A stretch of DNA of 64,000 nucleotides from Streptomyces sp. NBC_00344 (GTDB lineage Bacteria; Actinomycetota; Actinomycetes; Streptomycetales; Streptomycetaceae), in contig NZ_CP107996.1 of NCBI RefSeq assembly GCF_036088315.1, forward strand, positions 4,547,501 to 4,611,500. Direction: 5' to 3'. A program made the position numbers and the translations under genes. Below, one piece after another: positions 45,075 to 53,433 of this stretch. The stretch's first letter is position 1. Each line of letters begins with the position of its first letter. The notes under the pieces are model-generated. The model worked only from the letters and a program-made list of their open reading frames with translations. It was not told the DNA's origin and did not search any database.

Positions 45075-46427
45075 TCATGCGTTCCCCCTGTGGTCGGCAG
45101 GCCCGGACTGCCTCGGGACCAGGGCCTCCGCCGCGGCCTGCTGATAGCGCAGTACCGCCTGTTCGGCGACGCGCAGATCGCACGGCGCGCTCCACAGCAT
45201 TCTGCGGGCCGCGTCGTACCGCTCGATCAGCAGCGGATCCTCGGCCATCCCGTGCCGGGCGACCTTTGCCTTGTACGCGTCCAGCCTGCCCCGCAGCTCC
45301 GCGCGGACCGCGAGCGGCTCGGTGACCGCCGACAACGACTCACGGGCGCGCAGCAGTTCGTCCTCTGCCTCCTGCTCGAGCGACTCCAGAAGCGGTGAGA
45401 GACGGTGCCACTGGGCGTGCCTGCGGTATTCGGCCGCGGCGCGCAGCTGCTCCTGCAGCATGGTCGAAGGCCCGCTCACCGCGGGGACCTCGGACGCGGC
45501 GATCTTCGCCAGCACCTCGCCACGCGCCGATCTCGCCTCGGTGAGTGTGCGGTCGGCGCGGGTCAGCACGTCCCGCAGCCGCAGCAGCCGCTGTTCGGCG
45601 TCCTGCCGCACGGTGAGAACCGCGTCGATCTCCCGCCTGATGTCATCGAGGGCGCGGGCTGCCGTGTCGTAGCGCTCGGTGTCGGGGCGGCCGCCGCCCG
45701 GCGCCGAACTGCCCCGCGCGCTGTGCCAGTAGGCCAGCGGGTCGGAGATCACCTCGGCGCGCAGGGCGCTCAGCTCATCGGTGATCGCCTCCAGCTCGTC
45801 GCCCGCCGGATGTTCGCCGGGGCGTACGCCGACGGAGTGCGCGAGCGAGCGGGTGCGCGCCAGCTCGGCGGAGAGCAGATCTATCCGGGCAGGCAGTGCG
45901 GACCACACGGAGTCCGATGCGACGACCATGTCCAGGGACCGGGCGTACAGCTCGTTCATCCTGCTCACCAGCTCCTCGAGCGAGAACCGCTCGGTGAGCA
46001 CGGCCGGTCCTTCGAGTGCCAGGGCCGGGTAGGCGGGTGCGGAGTGGGTGGCCGCGCCGGCCAGGGTGATGCCCCGGCCACGCAGCACATCGGTGAGGTC
46101 GGCCAGATCGTCCCGGCTGGGCCAGCGCCTGCGGGCCCGCAGGGTACGGGCGTTGTCCAGCGCCGCCGCATAGGCGTCGAAGTACGCCCACAGCACGGTG
46201 ATGGACTGCTCGGTGGCGGCCCAGCGGTCCTTCGTGACCCCCGTGAGTTCGGCACCCTCGAGGAGGCGGCGGCCGGCGTGGTCCTGCAGGGCGAGGAGCG
46301 AGGTCTCGATCGCCTCGTGCTCCGCGCCGAGCCGCGCCAGAGCACGGTCCACCTCGTCCCGGTCCATCACCGGCCGAGGAGACCTCTCCGGCCCCCCGGC
46401 ACTGGGGACGGAACCCGCGACGCCCAT
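45075..46427 (-). CDS. coiled-coil protein of the PknG locus, function unknown
   Basis: A 450-residue, almost wholly helical protein with long charged heptad-like stretches (ARLGAEHEAIETSLLALQDH, RALDDIRREIDAVLTVRQDA, LLESLEQEAEDELLRARESL). No signal peptide, membrane segment or enzyme motif is present. It is encoded between the glnH-like and pknG genes, 10 nt upstream of the kinase start, so it is co-expressed. It may act as a structural linker between sensor and kinase; that is inference. ATG 46427 has GGAGAGG upstream, with a TTG one codon earlier. Confidence 0.78.
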   Translation of the reverse strand: MGVAGSVPSAGGPERSPRPVMDRDEVDRALARLGAEHEAIETSLLALQDHAGRRLLEGAELTGVTKDRWAATEQSITVLWAYFDAYAAALDNARTLRARRRWPSRDDLADLTDVLRGRGITLAGAATHSAPAYPALALEGPAVLTERFSLEELVSRMNELYARSLDMVVASDSVWSALPARIDLLSAELARTRSLAHSVGVRPGEHPAGDELEAITDELSALRAEVISDPLAYWHSARGSSAPGGGRPDTERYDTAARALDDIRREIDAVLTVRQDAEQRLLRLRDVLTRADRTLTEARSARGEVLAKIAASEVPAVSGPSTMLQEQLRAAAEYRRHAQWHRLSPLLESLEQEAEDELLRARESLSAVTEPLAVRAELRGRLDAYKAKVARHGMAEDPLLIERYDAARRMLWSAPCDLRVAEQAVLRYQQAAAEALVPRQSGPADHRGNA

Positions 46428-46504
46428 CAATCACCTCTCCACTCGGATTGAGTCCTGCCCATACCGCCGGTCCGCGACCCTCCTCGGACCGTAAATGCCG
46501 CGCT

Positions 46505-47590
46505 CTACCGGTACTTGGGTGCCGGCGGGCCCGATATCCCCTTCAGGTCGGCGGCGAGCCACTTGTTGTACGCCTTCATCCAGGGGCTGTCGGCGCCGCC
46601 CTTGCGGTAGTCGACCAGCACCTGGTTGATCCGGCGCACCAGATCGTCATTGCCGGACTTGGTCGCGACGCCGTAGTACTCGGTGGTGAAGGGCTCACCC
46701 TTGAGCGCGACCGCTGGATCCTGCGCCGCCTGGCCGGCCGCAAGCGCGTTGTCCGTCACCACGGCGTCGACCAGTCCCAGCTGGATCCGGACCAGACAGT
46801 CGAGCTGGCTGGGCACGGTGCGCTGCTCGGTTTCCGTGTCGGCGAAGAGCGCGCCGAACGACTTCTCCTTGAGTGCGTCGTAGGCCGTCGAACCGGTGGC
46901 GGTGCAGACCTCCTTGCCCTTCAGCGTGTCGTTGTACCCGGTGATCGAGGAGTCCTTGGGGGCGAGTACCTGCTGCCCCGCCTGGAAGTAGGCGGTCGAG
47001 AAGGCCACCTGCTTGATCCGCGCGCAGTTGACCGTCATCGTCCGGACCACGATGTCGACCTTGTCCTCCTGCAGCGCTTCGATCCGCTGATTGGTCGGAA
47101 TGGCCCGGTACGTGACCTTGTCGGGATCTCCCAGGATGTTCTTCGCTATGGCACGGACGAGGTCGATGTCGAAGCCCTCGAGCTTGCCGCCCGCCGGATC
47201 GCGGTAGCCCCAGCGGTAGCTGTTCTGGTCGACTCCCACGACCAGCCTGTCCGCCTGCTTGATCCTGTCGATGGTGGGGCCGTCGGCGCTCGAAGGCGGG
47301 AGGCTCGCCTCCGGGTCCTTGCAGGTGTCCGCCTTGGCGGGGGAGGCCTGCGCCACCCTCTGCCCGCCCAGCTGACCGCGGTCGCCTGAGCTGCCGGCGC
47401 CCAGCGCCAGGGGAACCAGGGTCGCGGCGGCCGTCAGCACACAGGCCGCGGCCATGCCCGTGACACCGCCCCAGCCGCGCAGCCGGCTGCCCCCGTGACC
47501 GCGTAGCCGGCCGGTCCCCGGGCCGTCGGGTCCGAAGTGGGGGGACGGGGTGTGTTCCCCGGCAGAATTCAGCACGCTGCGCCTCCTCAC
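46505..47590 (-). CDS. glnH: glutamate/polar amino-acid binding protein, GlnH type
   Basis: A 361-residue extracytoplasmic binding protein (SBP family 3). A long basic N-terminus leads to a membrane or signal segment (GMAAACVLTAAATLVPLALG). The ligand-binding fold starts RLVVGVDQNSYRWGYRDPAG, with GFDIDLVRAIAKNILGD, VDIVVRTMTVNCARIKQVAF and a C-terminal WLAADLK. No amino-acid permease or ATPase is adjacent. Like mycobacterial GlnH, it more likely reports external Asp/Glu to the GlnX sensor than feeds a transporter. GTG 47590 overlaps the glnX stop (GTGA). Confidence 0.85.
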   Translation of the reverse strand: MRRRSVLNSAGEHTPSPHFGPDGPGTGRLRGHGGSRLRGWGGVTGMAAACVLTAAATLVPLALGAGSSGDRGQLGGQRVAQASPAKADTCKDPEASLPPSSADGPTIDRIKQADRLVVGVDQNSYRWGYRDPAGGKLEGFDIDLVRAIAKNILGDPDKVTYRAIPTNQRIEALQEDKVDIVVRTMTVNCARIKQVAFSTAYFQAGQQVLAPKDSSITGYNDTLKGKEVCTATGSTAYDALKEKSFGALFADTETEQRTVPSQLDCLVRIQLGLVDAVVTDNALAAGQAAQDPAVALKGEPFTTEYYGVATKSGNDDLVRRINQVLVDYRKGGADSPWMKAYNKWLAADLKGISGPPAPKYR

Positions 47591-48972
47591 CTGTACTCCG
47601 AAAGCCTGCGGCTGACACCCAGCCCGGCAGCCGCCGCACCGAGAGCTGCCAGCACGGCAGCGCCCACCGGAAGTCCGGTCAGCGCGCCCCGTCCGTCCGA
47701 AGCGGCCCCGGTGAATTCGTTCTGCTCATGGGTGAGCGCCTGCTCAAGAGCCTTGTCCACCTGGTCGAAGCACTGGCCGGTGGAGTTCGTCGTGCCGATG
47801 ACCTCCGCCAGCGCGCCGTTGTAGTCGCCGCTGTCGTCCGTGTGCCGTGCGGTGGCGTGCCTGCCCTTCCAGATACCGACGTCCTTCACCGCGTTCCGCA
47901 CCGGTGTGCTGCCCGCGGTGTCGTCGGCCAGGGCCTTCGCCCTGTTGAGCCCGCTGACCAGGGACGCCATCTCCTTGGCGTAGTCGAACTCGTACTGGTC
48001 GTGCTTGCCGTCCTTGGTCAGCACGGCGCCACGGGCGACCAGCGTGAGGTTCTCGTTGGAGCGTGCCTTGAGCGAGCTGATCCGGGCGTCGTTGAGGACC
48101 TTGAGCGATTCCTGGCCGTTGGCCCGGGAGTCCCGCAGATCGGCGTCCGCGACCAGATGCCCGGCCACCGTCCACAGCAGGACGACGACGGCGGCGGCCG
48201 ACGCGGCCACCAGGCCGTGGTTGAAGACCCGGTTGGTGCGCAGGAAGTTCCGCCGCTGGATCCAGAGCAGTCCGCCGAGCGCCAGAACCCCCACCACCGT
48301 GCCGAAGTACGGCCAGACCGTCGCGGAGTCGTAGTCGTCGTACAGCCGGCCGGTCTCGGCCTCGTACAGCTTCTCGGCGGCCGGGAGGAGCTGGGTGTTC
48401 ATCTGCTCATTGGCATAGCGCAGATACGCGCCGCCGAGCGGCAGGCCCTGCCGGTTGGCGGCCCGGGCGCGCTCGATCAGGCCGGTGTAGCGGGGGAGTT
48501 GTTCGTTGATCCGGGCTATCTGCCGCGCCGAGTCGGTGGACCGGTCGGTGTTGGCCGCGGCCTTCACCAGCAGTCGGGAGGCCGTGCTGATGTCCCTGTC
48601 GTAGCGGGCGCGCACATCCGCCGGTTCCTGGGTGCCGGCCAGGAAGCCGCTCGCCGCCGCGGTGTCCGCGTCGGCCAGCGAGCGGTAGATGTTCGCGGCG
48701 TCCGCGCTGAGCGGCTGGCTGTGGTTCACCACGTCGTCGGCGGCCGCGGCGCGGTCGGAGATCTCGACCGCCGTCACCGCTCCGAAGGCCACCAGCAGCG
48801 CCGCCACCACGGAGCCGATGATCCACAGCCGTCCGGGCTCGGTCGTCGCCGCCGCGCGGAGCCGGCTCCTGGACCCGGCCCGGCCGTTGCCGGGCGCGGG
48901 CGGACGCACGGGCGGGGGGGCCTGCACGGGCGGTGAAGCCTGCGCTGTGCCCCCGTTCGGCGGCTGTACCAC
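47587..48972 (-). CDS. glnX: GlnX-like transmembrane sensor protein
   Basis: A 461-residue membrane protein with four helices (GRLWIIGSVVAALLVAFGAV, YFGTVVGVLALGGLLWI, GLVAASAAAVVVLLWTVAGH and GLPVGAAVLAALGAAAAGLG). They enclose two helical extracytoplasmic domains of about 150 residues. The short C-terminus is SRRLSEYR. This is the GlnX layout, where external domains meet GlnH and signal to PknG. It is the promoter-proximal gene of the locus. GTG 48972 follows GGGGGAGG; longer upstream frames look non-coding. Confidence 0.82.
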   Translation of the reverse strand: MVQPPNGGTAQASPPVQAPPPVRPPAPGNGRAGSRSRLRAAATTEPGRLWIIGSVVAALLVAFGAVTAVEISDRAAAADDVVNHSQPLSADAANIYRSLADADTAAASGFLAGTQEPADVRARYDRDISTASRLLVKAAANTDRSTDSARQIARINEQLPRYTGLIERARAANRQGLPLGGAYLRYANEQMNTQLLPAAEKLYEAETGRLYDDYDSATVWPYFGTVVGVLALGGLLWIQRRNFLRTNRVFNHGLVAASAAAVVVLLWTVAGHLVADADLRDSRANGQESLKVLNDARISSLKARSNENLTLVARGAVLTKDGKHDQYEFDYAKEMASLVSGLNRAKALADDTAGSTPVRNAVKDVGIWKGRHATARHTDDSGDYNGALAEVIGTTNSTGQCFDQVDKALEQALTHEQNEFTGAASDGRGALTGLPVGAAVLAALGAAAAGLGVSRRLSEYR

Positions 48973-49234
48973 TTGACCTCCCCCTCGGTCACGGACGGTT
49001 TCCCGTCTCCCGCGGCGTCGGGATACGGGTGCCCGGCCAGCAGTATGGCGGCAGGGAGCGACATCCACACCAGGATTGACTCGATCTTGATCGACCTGTC
49101 GCCCGCCTCCCCGCTGTGTCCCCCTCATGAATACGCCGCGGGGATCAATTCGGTTCCCGTTCGAGCCCTGCCGATCAGCTGTTCACCCGCATGTTCGCCC
49201 GCGGGTGCGGCGGCACAACACCGGCACGTGGAAA
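48973..49234. other. gene-free region carrying the signalling-locus promoter
   Basis: No gene is seen. The segment 49065-49140 (CACACCAGGATTGACTCGAT) is AT-richer and divergently placed upstream of glnX, so its promoter is probably here. No operator was recognised. Confidence 0.35.
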
Positions 49235-49270
49235 GGGGGGTGCGGGCCGCACTCGCGGCCCGCACCCCCC
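49235..49270 (-). terminator. strong hairpin terminator of the sugar locus
   Basis: GGGGGGTGCGGGCCGC (49235-49250) pairs perfectly with 49255-49270 around a 4-nt loop, a 16-bp stem. It lies 22 nt past the kinase stop on the minus strand and is followed there by CTTTCC. Confidence 0.85.
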
Positions 49271-49291
49271 TGCCCGGCAGCGGCCGGAACG

Positions 49292-50266
49292 TTACGCGTA
49301 CTGCGCCCGCACCCGGGCGTAGGACTCCGCGGGCGCCGCCACCCGGTCGAGCCCCAGCAGGGCCGCGCCGAGCACCGGGGGCGCCGTCACCACACGCGGG
49401 ACGGCCTTCGGGGCCCGTCCCGCCAGCAGCCGGCGGATGTGATCGTCCAACTGCGGGTGGCGGGCGGCCAGTACGCTGCCGCCCAGCAGCACCGGGACCT
49501 CGTCGTCGAGCAGTCCGAGCCGCCCGAGCGCCACCGAGGCGAGCGAGACGACCTCCTCGGCCTGCCGCTCGACGAGTGTCTTGGCGATCGGGTCGCCGGC
49601 CGCCGCGGTGGCGAAGAGCACCGGGGTCAGCTCATGTCTGCGCTCGGCCGTGACCCGGCCCAGATGCAGCGCCTCGATCAGCGCGTACATGGTCGGCAGC
49701 CCGAAGTGCGCGGGCAGCGCCCGTGCCAGCTCGGTCGGTCCGCCCCTCCCGTCCTCGGCCCGCGCCGCGTGCCACAGTGCCTCCTCGGCCAGTCCGCCGC
49801 CGCCGCCCCAGTCGCCGGAGATCCGGCCGATCGCGGGAAAGCGGGCGGTGCGCCCGTCGGGGGTCATGCCCACGCAGTTGATGCCGGCCCCGCAGACCAC
49901 GGCCACCCCGCGCGGTTCGTCCACACCCGCCCGGAGGATCGCGAAGGTGTCGTTGCGCACCTCCACCGCACGGCCCCAGCGGCGGGCCCGTATCGCGGTG
50001 GCGAGTTCACGTTCCTCGACCGGGAGATCGGCGTTGGCCAGACATGCCGAGACGAGCCCGGCGAACGGCCCTTCGCCCGAGCAGCCGGCCTGGCGCAGCG
50101 CCGCGTCCACCGCGCGGGCCAGGACGTCGACCGCGGCGTCGATCCCCACCACCGGCGGCTGGAAGCCGCCGGCCCGGCCCCGGCCGATGACGGTGCCGTC
50201 CGCGGCCACCACGGCCACGTCGGTCTTGCTGTTGCCGGCGTCTATCGCCAGCACACTTGCTGTCAC
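49292..50266 (-). CDS. BadF/NagK-family sugar kinase
   Basis: A 324-residue kinase of the BadF/BadG/BcrA ATPase fold. ASVLAIDAGNSKTDVAVVAA is the phosphate-1 motif, FAILRAGVDEPRGVAVVCGAGINCVG the phosphate-2 region, and VPVLLGGSVLAA the adenosine motif. The nearest characterised relatives are N-acetylglucosamine kinases. Placed after a GH4 phospho-glycosidase in an ABC-importer operon, it most likely phosphorylates the imported sugar in the cytosol so that GH4 can cleave it. GTG 50266 overlaps the GH4 stop (GTGA). Confidence 0.85.
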   Translation of the reverse strand: MTASVLAIDAGNSKTDVAVVAADGTVIGRGRAGGFQPPVVGIDAAVDVLARAVDAALRQAGCSGEGPFAGLVSACLANADLPVEERELATAIRARRWGRAVEVRNDTFAILRAGVDEPRGVAVVCGAGINCVGMTPDGRTARFPAIGRISGDWGGGGGLAEEALWHAARAEDGRGGPTELARALPAHFGLPTMYALIEALHLGRVTAERRHELTPVLFATAAAGDPIAKTLVERQAEEVVSLASVALGRLGLLDDEVPVLLGGSVLAARHPQLDDHIRRLLAGRAPKAVPRVVTAPPVLGAALLGLDRVAAPAESYARVRAQYA

Positions 50267-51570
50267 GCCCACGCGAGATGCTCCCGGTTGTGCGCGAGGA
50301 GCTTGTCCGTCAGCTCGTCCGCGTACGCGTACTGCCCGATGAGCGGGTGTGCCAGCAGCGCCCGGAAGACGCGGTCGCGCCCGCCGCGCAGCGCGGCGTC
50401 CAGGGCGAGGTCCTCGTACGCCGTGACCTGCGCGATCAGCCCTGCGTAGAGCGGATCGAGCGCGGGTACGGCCAGCGGTGTCGCGCCGCTGCCGTCCACC
50501 CTGGCCTGAACCTCGATCACCGCGTCGTCGGCGAGGAAGGGCAGCGTGCCGTTGTTGAGGGTGTTCACCACCTGGTGGCGGGAGCCGCCCGCCCGTCGCC
50601 CGTCGCCGCCCCGGGCCGGGGAGCCGCTTCCTCCGCCGAGCAGCGAGGACGCCAGGTCCACGGCGGCCTCCGAGTAGAAGGCGCCGCCCCGCTTGGCGAG
50701 CAGCGCGGGCTTCTCGTCCAGCTGGGGGTCGCCGTACAGGGTGAGCAGTTCCTTCTCCATCGCGGCGACCTCGGCGGCCCGGGACGGCTTGGTCCGCATC
50801 TCCCGTACGACCTCGTCGTGCGCGTAGAAGTAGCGCAGGTAGTACGACGGCACCACGCCGAGCCGGTCGAGCACCGAGCGCGGCAGGTGCAGATCGCCGG
50901 CGATCGAGTCGCCGTGCTCGGCCAGCAGCTTCGGCAGTACGTCCTCGCCTTCGGGACCGCCGATGCGGACTCCGAGCTCCCAGCTGAGGTGGTTGAGGCC
51001 CACGTGATCGAGGAACACGTCGGACGGCGCGACGTCGAGCCTGGCGGCGAACTTCCGCTGGAAGCCGATGGCGACATTGCACAGCCCCACGGCCTTGTGC
51101 CCGGCCTGCAGCAGCGCCCGCGTGACGATGCCCACCGGGTTGGTGAAGTCGATGATCCAGGCGTCCGGGTTGGTGCGCCGGACCCGCTCGGCGATGTCGA
51201 GCACCACCGGCACGGTGCGCAGCGCCTTGGCGAGCCCTCCGGCCCCCGTCGTCTCCTGGCCGACGCAGCCGCAGTCCAGTGGCCAGGTCTCGTCCTGCTG
51301 ACGGGCCGCCTGCCCGCCGACCCGCAGCTGGAGGAGTACGGCGTCGGCGTCGGCGATGCCCGCGTCCAGGTCCGATGTCGTGGTGATGACACCGGGGTGG
51401 CCCTGTCTGGCGAAGATCCGCCGGGCCAGGCCGCCCACCAGTGCAAGGCGGTCGGCCGCAGGGTCGACGAGTACCAGCTCACTGATCGGAAGCGTGTCGC
51501 GCAACCGGGCGAAACCGTCGATGAGTTCGGGGGTGTAGGTCGACCCGCCCCCCACTACTGCGAGCTTCAT
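50263..51570 (-). CDS. glycoside hydrolase family 4 (6-phospho-beta-glucosidase type)
   Basis: A 435-residue GH4 enzyme, which cleaves phosphorylated glycosides by an NAD+- and Mn2+-dependent redox-elimination mechanism. Visible are the NAD motif VVGGGSTYTPELIDG, the LRVGG and CGCVGQETTGAGG segments (cysteine in the metal site), FTNPVGIVTRA, GLCNVAIGF and LDHVGLNHLSW. An unusual Gly/Arg-rich insert (about 305-325, LGGGSGSPARGGDGRRAGGS) interrupts the usual link to NTLNNG. It follows the permease genes by 7 nt. Alpha versus beta specificity cannot be fixed by eye. Confidence 0.88.
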   Translation of the reverse strand: MKLAVVGGGSTYTPELIDGFARLRDTLPISELVLVDPAADRLALVGGLARRIFARQGHPGVITTTSDLDAGIADADAVLLQLRVGGQAARQQDETWPLDCGCVGQETTGAGGLAKALRTVPVVLDIAERVRRTNPDAWIIDFTNPVGIVTRALLQAGHKAVGLCNVAIGFQRKFAARLDVAPSDVFLDHVGLNHLSWELGVRIGGPEGEDVLPKLLAEHGDSIAGDLHLPRSVLDRLGVVPSYYLRYFYAHDEVVREMRTKPSRAAEVAAMEKELLTLYGDPQLDEKPALLAKRGGAFYSEAAVDLASSLLGGGSGSPARGGDGRRAGGSRHQVVNTLNNGTLPFLADDAVIEVQARVDGSGATPLAVPALDPLYAGLIAQVTAYEDLALDAALRGGRDRVFRALLAHPLIGQYAYADELTDKLLAHNREHLAWA

Positions 51571-51577
51571 ATGGAGA

Positions 51578-52480
51578 TCAGCCCTTCACTCCGGTCAGTG
51601 TGACGCCCTCGACAAAGGCCTTCTGTGCGAAGAAGAAGACGAGGATCACGGGGGCCATGACCAGTACGGTCGCGGCCATGGTCAGGTTCCAGTCGGTGTG
51701 GTGTGCGCCTTTGAAGGACTCGAGGCCGTAGGACAGCGTCCAGGCCGCCGGGTTCTCCGAGGTGTAGATCTGCGGTCCGAAGTAGTCGTTCCAGGCGTAG
51801 AAGAACTGGAAGAGCGCGACGGCCGCGATGCCCGGCTTGGCCATCGGGACAATGACCTTGATCAGCGTGCGGAACTCGCCGCAGCCGTCGACCCGGGCGG
51901 AGTCGATGTACTCGTTGGGGATGGTCAGCAGGAACTGCCGCAGCAGGAAGATGGAGAACGCGTCGCCGAAGGCCATCGGAATGATCAGCGGCCAGAGTGT
52001 GCCGGACAGGTCCAGCTGTTTCGCCCAGAACAGATACATCGGGATGATCACGACCTGGGGCGGCAGCATCATCATCGAGATGACGAGCATCAGGGACAGA
52101 TGCCGGCCGCGGAAGCGGAACTTGGCGAGCGCGTAGGCGACCGGCAGCGAGGAGACGACGGTCAGCACCGTGCCGAGGCCTGCGTACAGCAGGGTGTTCC
52201 GCCACCAGGTCAGGAAGCCCGGGGTGTCGAAGACCTTGCGGTAGTTGGACCACTCGAAGGTGTGCGGCCACAGATCGCGGGTCAGTGTCTGCTGGTCGCT
52301 CATCAGAGAGGTGAGGACCAGGAAGACGAACGGCAGCACGAAGAAGAGCGCGGCGGCGACGCCCAGGGCGTGCACGGCTGTCCAGTGCAGCAGTGTCCTG
52401 CGGCGCGCGGCCCGCTCGGCACCGGCTCCGTTCCCTGTCCGGGCGGACGAGGCGTCGGCGGCATGGGTGAGCTGGGTCAT
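51578..52480 (-). CDS. carbohydrate ABC transporter permease (MalG type)
   Basis: A 300-residue inner-membrane permease with six helices and the cytoplasmic EAA loop (GEFRTLIKVIVPMAKPGIAA), typical of the CUT1 sugar-importer class. It pairs with the MalF-type permease encoded 5 nt upstream. The operon encodes no ATPase. Streptomyces CUT1 importers usually share a general ATPase (MsiK) encoded elsewhere, and this one presumably does too. Confidence 0.92.
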   Translation of the reverse strand: MTQLTHAADASSARTGNGAGAERAARRRTLLHWTAVHALGVAAALFFVLPFVFLVLTSLMSDQQTLTRDLWPHTFEWSNYRKVFDTPGFLTWWRNTLLYAGLGTVLTVVSSLPVAYALAKFRFRGRHLSLMLVISMMMLPPQVVIIPMYLFWAKQLDLSGTLWPLIIPMAFGDAFSIFLLRQFLLTIPNEYIDSARVDGCGEFRTLIKVIVPMAKPGIAAVALFQFFYAWNDYFGPQIYTSENPAAWTLSYGLESFKGAHHTDWNLTMAATVLVMAPVILVFFFAQKAFVEGVTLTGVKG

Positions 52481-52485
52481 GACGG

Positions 52486-53427
52486 TCAGTCACCTGCCTG
52501 TACGAGTCCGCCGCGACGCCGCATCAGCAGTGCGGTGAAGGCCATGGCGAGGGCGAAGAGCACCAGCGCGACCACACACGCCGAGCCGTAGTCGAAGCGC
52601 TGGAAGCCGAGTGAGTAGACGAGCTGCGGCAGGGTCAGCGTGGACTTGTCCGGAAAGCCGGGCGTGAACTGCTGGCCGCTGCCGCCGATGATCCCCGACG
52701 CGACCTTCCCGGCCACCAGGGGCTGGGTGTAGTACTGCATCGCCTGGATGATCCCGGTGACCACGGCGAACATCACGATGGGCGAGATGTTCGGCAGTGT
52801 CACGAACCGGAAGCGCTGCACCGCTGAAGCCCCGTCGAGCTCGGCGGCCTCGTACTGCTCTCTCGGCACGTCGAGCAACGCGGCCATGAAGATCACCATC
52901 AGGTCGCCGATGCCCCAGACCGCGAGCATCGTCAGGGCCGGCTTCGACCAGCTCGCGTCGGTGAACCAGCCGGGTGTCGGCAGGCCGATGTCGCCGAGAA
53001 CCGAATTGGCCGGGCCGGTACCCGGGTTGAGCAGGAAGACGAAGGCGAGGGTGGCGGCGACCGGGGGCGCCAGATAGGGCAGATAGAAGAGGGTCCTGAA
53101 GATCCCGGCGCCGGTCTTGATCCTGGTGATCAGCAGCCCGATACCGAGGCCGAACACCACCCGGCAGGCCACCATGACGATCACCAGCCACAGAGTGTTG
53201 CGCATCGCGGGCCAGAAGTCCGGATAGTCGGTGAAGACATACGTCCAGTTCTTCAGCCCGTTGAAGACCGGCTGCTTGAAGCCGTCGTAGTCGGTGAACG
53301 AGAAGTAGACGGTCGAGACCAGCGGATAGACGAAGAAGACGCTGAATCCGATGAGCCAGGGCGACATGAAGGCCGCCGTCCGAAGGGCCGCCCTGCGGCG
53401 CTTCGAGCGCGGGGTGTACGTGGTCAC
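52486..53427 (-). CDS. carbohydrate ABC transporter permease (MalF type)
   Basis: A 313-residue permease with six membrane helices, first FMSPWLIGFSVFFVYPLVST. The EAA-type loop is EAAELDGASAVQRFRFVTLP. It forms the other half of the sugar channel with the MalG-type protein. GTG 53427 lies 6 nt after the binding-protein stop, so it belongs to the same operon. Confidence 0.92.
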   Translation of the reverse strand: MTTYTPRSKRRRAALRTAAFMSPWLIGFSVFFVYPLVSTVYFSFTDYDGFKQPVFNGLKNWTYVFTDYPDFWPAMRNTLWLVIVMVACRVVFGLGIGLLITRIKTGAGIFRTLFYLPYLAPPVAATLAFVFLLNPGTGPANSVLGDIGLPTPGWFTDASWSKPALTMLAVWGIGDLMVIFMAALLDVPREQYEAAELDGASAVQRFRFVTLPNISPIVMFAVVTGIIQAMQYYTQPLVAGKVASGIIGGSGQQFTPGFPDKSTLTLPQLVYSLGFQRFDYGSACVVALVLFALAMAFTALLMRRRGGLVQAGD

Positions 53428-53433
53428 GGGAGG

